Assembly (NCBI GenBank): GCA_028565715.1
Contig: JAOXYC010244678.1
Span: 1-10,282, forward strand
Direction: 5' to 3'
DNA: 10,282 nucleotides
Source: Phoronis pallida
Lineage: Eukaryota; Phoronida; Phoronidae
The position numbers were made by a program, and so were the translations under genes. Under the pieces are notes generated by a model that was not told where the DNA came from, ran no database searches, and saw nothing but the letters and a program-made list of their open reading frames with translations. Below are positions 6,985 to 10,282 of the stretch, piece after piece. Positions within the stretch are counted from its first letter, which is position 1; the number at the start of each line of letters is the position of its first letter.

Positions 6985-9276
6985 TCATAAAATTAAGTAT
7001 TTATCATATATAGATAATATAAGTTTTTTTCTATCTTCAACATTAATACCCATTAATATTTCACATATTTCATTTGCTTTTTCTGCCTCACTAATTATAA
7101 TTTTTTTAATTATTCTAGTGTTTGGATCTACAGCTGTATATTTTATTTGGTCTGGATTCATTTCTCCAAGACCTTTAAATCTTTGTATTGTTACTTCATT
7201 TTCTATCTGATTTATTAATTCATAAATAGAAGCAAATACTCCTTTATTATATTTTTTGTTAAAAAAGTTATTACAATTTATTATGCTTTTAATATTAAAT
7301 TTATCTATTATTTCACTTAATAGATTGGATATATTTTCATTAAATATATTGTTATCTATAACATTTTTATTTAAATTCATAAAGTTTTCAATACATAAAC
7401 TATTATTAGATGATAAGTAAATATCATAATATATACTATGTTGTTTTAACATATTAGATATATCAGATATTTTATTTATAACATCATTATAATTTGTAAT
7501 ATTTAATGATATACAACAGTCTATAAATAATACTATTATTTCTGAATTAAAATTATTACTTCTAATATATGAAATTACATAGTTAATAATTTCATCATAA
7601 TGATTACTATAATCATTAAATTTATTTAAATATTTTTTATAAATTAAATTATATAAGTAATTACTTAATTCGTAATTATCTTTAATATAAATACTACTAT
7701 CTTTTGTTTGAATTCTAAACAAAGGTGATATAACTATATGAAGTTTTTCTTGAAAAATAATATCTGGTATTATTCTGTAAAATAATGTTAATAAAAGGGA
7801 TCTAATATGACTTCCATCAACATCGGCATCTACAAGTATAATAATTTTTCCATATCTCATTTTTTCAATCTCTATCTCCCCTAGTCTATTATATTTTCCT
7901 CCAATAGCTTGAATAATTACACGTATGATTTTAGAGTCAAGTAAACTTTTAATATTTGATTTTTCAATATTTAATATCTTACCACGTAAAGAAAGTACAG
8001 CTTGAGTTTTTCTATTAGCAACTGGCTTAATTGTTCCACCTGCACTTTCTCCTTCAGTAATAAATAATTCAGCATCATTTCTATTACTTGTACTACAATC
8101 AGTCAAATAACCATCACATATTAGATTATTCATATCATAATCTGTATTACTCTTTGTTGTTTTAATAATCATAGCTTGATATGCAATATCAATTATTTTA
8201 TTTAAAACATTAGATTTATTTTTATGTAATACTTGTAAGTATTTATGAACACCATTTTCAACTTCCTTTTTAACATCTGTTGAAACTAATCTTGTCTTAG
8301 ATTGTGAGTCAAACTTAGGTGTTTGTATTCTTATATGAACTGCAAGTCTAAATCCTTTACGTATATCACTCCATACAAGTTGATGTGTTTTATTAGATAA
8401 ATCTGCAATATCTTTTTGTTCACATAAGAATTTTATAATTCCATTTTTAACACCAGATACATGAGAACCATGATCAACTTGTATAATACAATTAGTAAAT
8501 GAATAAATTATTTCATCACTGCTATTATCCCAGTTGAAGTATACTTCATATTCAATATTATTTTCAGAGTTAATTATCTCTATATTATTTTTTATTAAAG
8601 GTGAGATAATTTTACAATTTATAAGGTCTACAAGTCCTTTTTCTGACTTTATAAGTTCATATTCACTATTATCATAGTAATGTATTTCTAGATCTTTATT
8701 TAATGCTACTAATTGTTTGCATCTATCATAAATATAACTTTTATTAAATCCATTATCAAATATACTTACATCTGGTGTTATTTCAATTGTTGTACCATAA
8801 TTATAGTTTTCTGTATTATCATTTAATTCTGTTTTTTCTAAAACACCTTTAGTAAAGTACATTCTACAAACTTTATTATCTCTTACAATTTGTACATATA
8901 ATTTTTCAGTTAAAGCATTTACTGCAACTAAACCTATACCATGTAAACCACCAGATTTTTTATATATGATGTCATTAAATTTTCCACCAGAATGATTCTT
9001 TAAAAAGACTATTTCGCATGATAATTTACCAGATTCATGTATATCTATAGGTATTCCTCTACCATTGTCACAAATTATGACTTTATTATCTATAAAGCGA
9101 ATATCTATTTTATTACAGTAATTCATAAGCACTTCATCTACAGAATTATTAAGAACTTCAATAATAAGATGATTTGGATCTACAGTAGAACCTATATACA
9201 TGCCTGGATATTTTCTAATAGCATCTATATCACTTAATATTTTAATGTCTTTACCTGTATAATTTTGCATGCTCAT
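6985..9276 (-). CDS. gyrB: DNA gyrase subunit B (GyrB)
   Basis: ATPase subunit of DNA gyrase, which with GyrA introduces negative supercoils. The GHKL ATPase domain has YPGMYIGS (23-30), Glu40 and Asn44 in EVLNNSVDE, CDNGRGIPI (69-77), HSGGKF and GGLHGIGLVAVNAL (109-122); the transducer lysine is in QSKTRLVS (325-332). The Toprim domain has EGESAGG (408-414), LRGKILNIEKS (430-440) and DADVDGSH (483-490). QRFKGLGEMNP (698-708) and LMGINVEDR (741-749) close the protein. About 215 residues separate DADVDG from QRFKGLGE, more than in Gram-positive GyrB, so the Gram-negative insert is present (about 521-697) though Asn/Ile/Ser-rich and diverged; this favours GyrB over ParE. At 763 residues it is slightly shorter than E. 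coli GyrB (804). EGD is changed to EGE, which is unusual. The ATG chosen gives MSMQNYTGKDIKIL; Met3 is an alternative. It lies 29 bp downstream of the dnaN-like gene. Confidence 0.95.
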   Translation of the reverse strand: MSMQNYTGKDIKILSDIDAIRKYPGMYIGSTVDPNHLIIEVLNNSVDEVLMNYCNKIDIRFIDNKVIICDNGRGIPIDIHESGKLSCEIVFLKNHSGGKFNDIIYKKSGGLHGIGLVAVNALTEKLYVQIVRDNKVCRMYFTKGVLEKTELNDNTENYNYGTTIEITPDVSIFDNGFNKSYIYDRCKQLVALNKDLEIHYYDNSEYELIKSEKGLVDLINCKIISPLIKNNIEIINSENNIEYEVYFNWDNSSDEIIYSFTNCIIQVDHGSHVSGVKNGIIKFLCEQKDIADLSNKTHQLVWSDIRKGFRLAVHIRIQTPKFDSQSKTRLVSTDVKKEVENGVHKYLQVLHKNKSNVLNKIIDIAYQAMIIKTTKSNTDYDMNNLICDGYLTDCSTSNRNDAELFITEGESAGGTIKPVANRKTQAVLSLRGKILNIEKSNIKSLLDSKIIRVIIQAIGGKYNRLGEIEIEKMRYGKIIILVDADVDGSHIRSLLLTLFYRIIPDIIFQEKLHIVISPLFRIQTKDSSIYIKDNYELSNYLYNLIYKKYLNKFNDYSNHYDEIINYVISYIRSNNFNSEIIVLFIDCCISLNITNYNDVINKISDISNMLKQHSIYYDIYLSSNNSLCIENFMNLNKNVIDNNIFNENISNLLSEIIDKFNIKSIINCNNFFNKKYNKGVFASIYELINQIENEVTIQRFKGLGEMNPDQIKYTAVDPNTRIIKKIIISEAEKANEICEILMGINVEDRKKLILSIYDKYLIL

Positions 9277-9305
9277 ACTTTATAATTAATTTTATTGTCT
9301 ATATT

Positions 9306-10282
9306 TTAACTCACGAAAAATGTATATAACATAATATTAGGAATACTTATATAAGAAAGTCGAGTGTTAATTTCTGACATATATAATAAACAATAATTAT
9401 TAATATTTATTTTGCATAATTTAAGAAAAGCATAAATAGATTTTAATATATCTAAATATATAAAAAATATAATAGTGTTTACATTTTTAGATAAAAAATT
9501 ATGATTTATACTAGTATTAATAATTCTTTGATTACTATCTAATAAAGTAATATTAGCATGATGAACATTTAATGAAATTTTACATTTATTTAGAAATATA
9601 TTATCTTTTTTATTACTTAATATAAATTGATGCATATACTCAAAAAGCACTGTTAAAAATAATGTATTTTTTTTATAATTAGATGTATCAATAATATAAT
9701 TAGAATATTTTGTATTAAATTTTATTGGCATATATATACTATATGTCTCTGTAGAAAGAATAAGATAGTTATATGAAATATAAACTTCAGGTTCATTATT
9801 ATGTAATTTAATTAATAAATTTAGTGCGCTTGGTGTAGATATTGTACATTCAATAAATCTATTTGATTTTAAATATTCTAAAAACTCAGAATTTTTTAAA
9901 TAAAAGAAATTTATTTTGTATATAAATCTATAACTTACATAAATTAAATTTATATCTCCTGAGTTAGAAAAATGTAGATATACTTTTTGTTGGTAAGTAT
10001 TAGAATTTAAATTATTTAAAAAAAACTCTAAAATACTTTTTCTATATTCAGATATACTATTAGCTATTTTAAATATATTAAGTAAAAATATATTAGGTAT
10101 TGTTATATTTTTTAGAAATTTAATATTAACTGATTTAGAATTAGGAATATATAAATTATCTGTATATTGTAAATAAAATTGATTTTCTTGTATTTTTTCT
10201 TTATATGAAGATCCTTTAATATTACATAATAATTCCATACTAGATATAATAGTATTATCTTTTTTTATTGTAATATTATATC
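9306..10282 (-). CDS. dnaN: Probable highly diverged DNA polymerase III sliding clamp (DnaN), 5' end missing
   Basis: The frame stays open past the first in-window ATG (10238) to the window edge, adding at least 14 residues (YNITIKKDNTIISS), so this gene is cut and that ATG is probably internal. The visible 324 residues plus a missing N-terminus would fit the usual ~370 of the beta clamp, the ring that tethers polymerase III to DNA. The pattern fits domains II and III: STPSALNLLIKLHNNEPEVYI resembles the P-x-KAL-x-EL-x-KLL...V-x-I segment, IKFNTKYSNYII the KFPDY-x-x-VIP segment, NTIIFFIYLDILKSI the I-x-FN-x-x-YL-x-D-x-L segment, and YISIPNIML near the end the YVIMPMRL terminus, here followed by a six-residue extra tail. 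Position just before gyrB fits the ancestral dnaN-recF-gyrB order with recF lost. Sequence is very biased (Ile, Asn, Tyr, Lys) and no motif is decisive, so the name is tentative. Confidence 0.55.
   Translation of the reverse strand, partial: YNITIKKDNTIISSMELLCNIKGSSYKEKIQENQFYLQYTDNLYIPNSKSVNIKFLKNITIPNIFLLNIFKIANSISEYRKSILEFFLNNLNSNTYQQKVYLHFSNSGDINLIYVSYRFIYKINFFYLKNSEFLEYLKSNRFIECTISTPSALNLLIKLHNNEPEVYISYNYLILSTETYSIYMPIKFNTKYSNYIIDTSNYKKNTLFLTVLFEYMHQFILSNKKDNIFLNKCKISLNVHHANITLLDSNQRIINTSINHNFLSKNVNTIIFFIYLDILKSIYAFLKLCKININNYCLLYMSEINTRLSYISIPNIMLYTFFVS

Noticed and set aside
9037-9237. 66-codon plus-strand frame opposite the gyrB 5' part
   Set aside because: It is antisense to the conserved ATPase domain of gyrB.
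6985-9276. ParE (topoisomerase IV subunit B) instead of GyrB
   Set aside because: The large insert between DADVDG and QRFKGLGE and the LRGKILNIEKS and LMG-x-x-VE-x-R context fit Gram-negative GyrB better; ParE normally lacks the insert.
1-10282. tRNA, rRNA, CRISPR arrays, insertion sequences and attachment sites
   Set aside because: I saw no GC-richer stretch with cloverleaf features, no regularly spaced repeats, no transposase-like protein and no flanking direct repeats.

Overview
The window looks like part of the chromosome of a host-dependent alphaproteobacterium, most probably in the Rickettsiales or Holosporales. It is extremely A+T-rich (roughly four fifths by eye), uses the standard bacterial code (no in-frame UGA in the conserved genes), and mixes short, diverged housekeeping genes with large proteins I do not recognise. 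The 3' end of rpmJ at the left edge has the long alphaproteobacterial L36 form, which is the best taxonomic hint. I cannot name a genus.

Layout, left to right: rpmJ 3' end (+); a 472-residue coiled-coil protein of unknown function (-); rpsP and trmD (+), joined by a one-base stop/start overlap with no rimM between them and no rplS after; two large unknown proteins of 550 and 626 residues (-) in tandem; a 175-residue protein with one membrane segment and a coiled-coil tail (+), divergent from the 626-residue gene; gyrB (-); and, just upstream of gyrB, a very diverged protein that reads best as the DNA polymerase sliding clamp DnaN (-), cut by the right edge. No tRNA, rRNA, CRISPR array, insertion sequence or convincing terminator was found. 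Gaps are short, and the convergent pairs are only 14-15 bp apart.

The housekeeping genes belong to two ancestral clusters that look trimmed: rpsP-rimM-trmD-rplS reduced to rpsP-trmD, and dnaN-recF-gyrB reduced to dnaN-gyrB. The large unknown genes lie between these remnants.

The most interesting content is the unknown set. The 550- and 626-residue proteins align colinearly by eye over their C-terminal ~300 residues, so they look like a diverged tandem duplication. The 472-residue protein may be a remote third member. The 626-residue protein has a textbook bipartite nuclear-localisation motif in a low-complexity N-terminus. Together these suggest a lineage-specific family, possibly exported into a eukaryotic host, but no secretion system is visible here and that role is inference.
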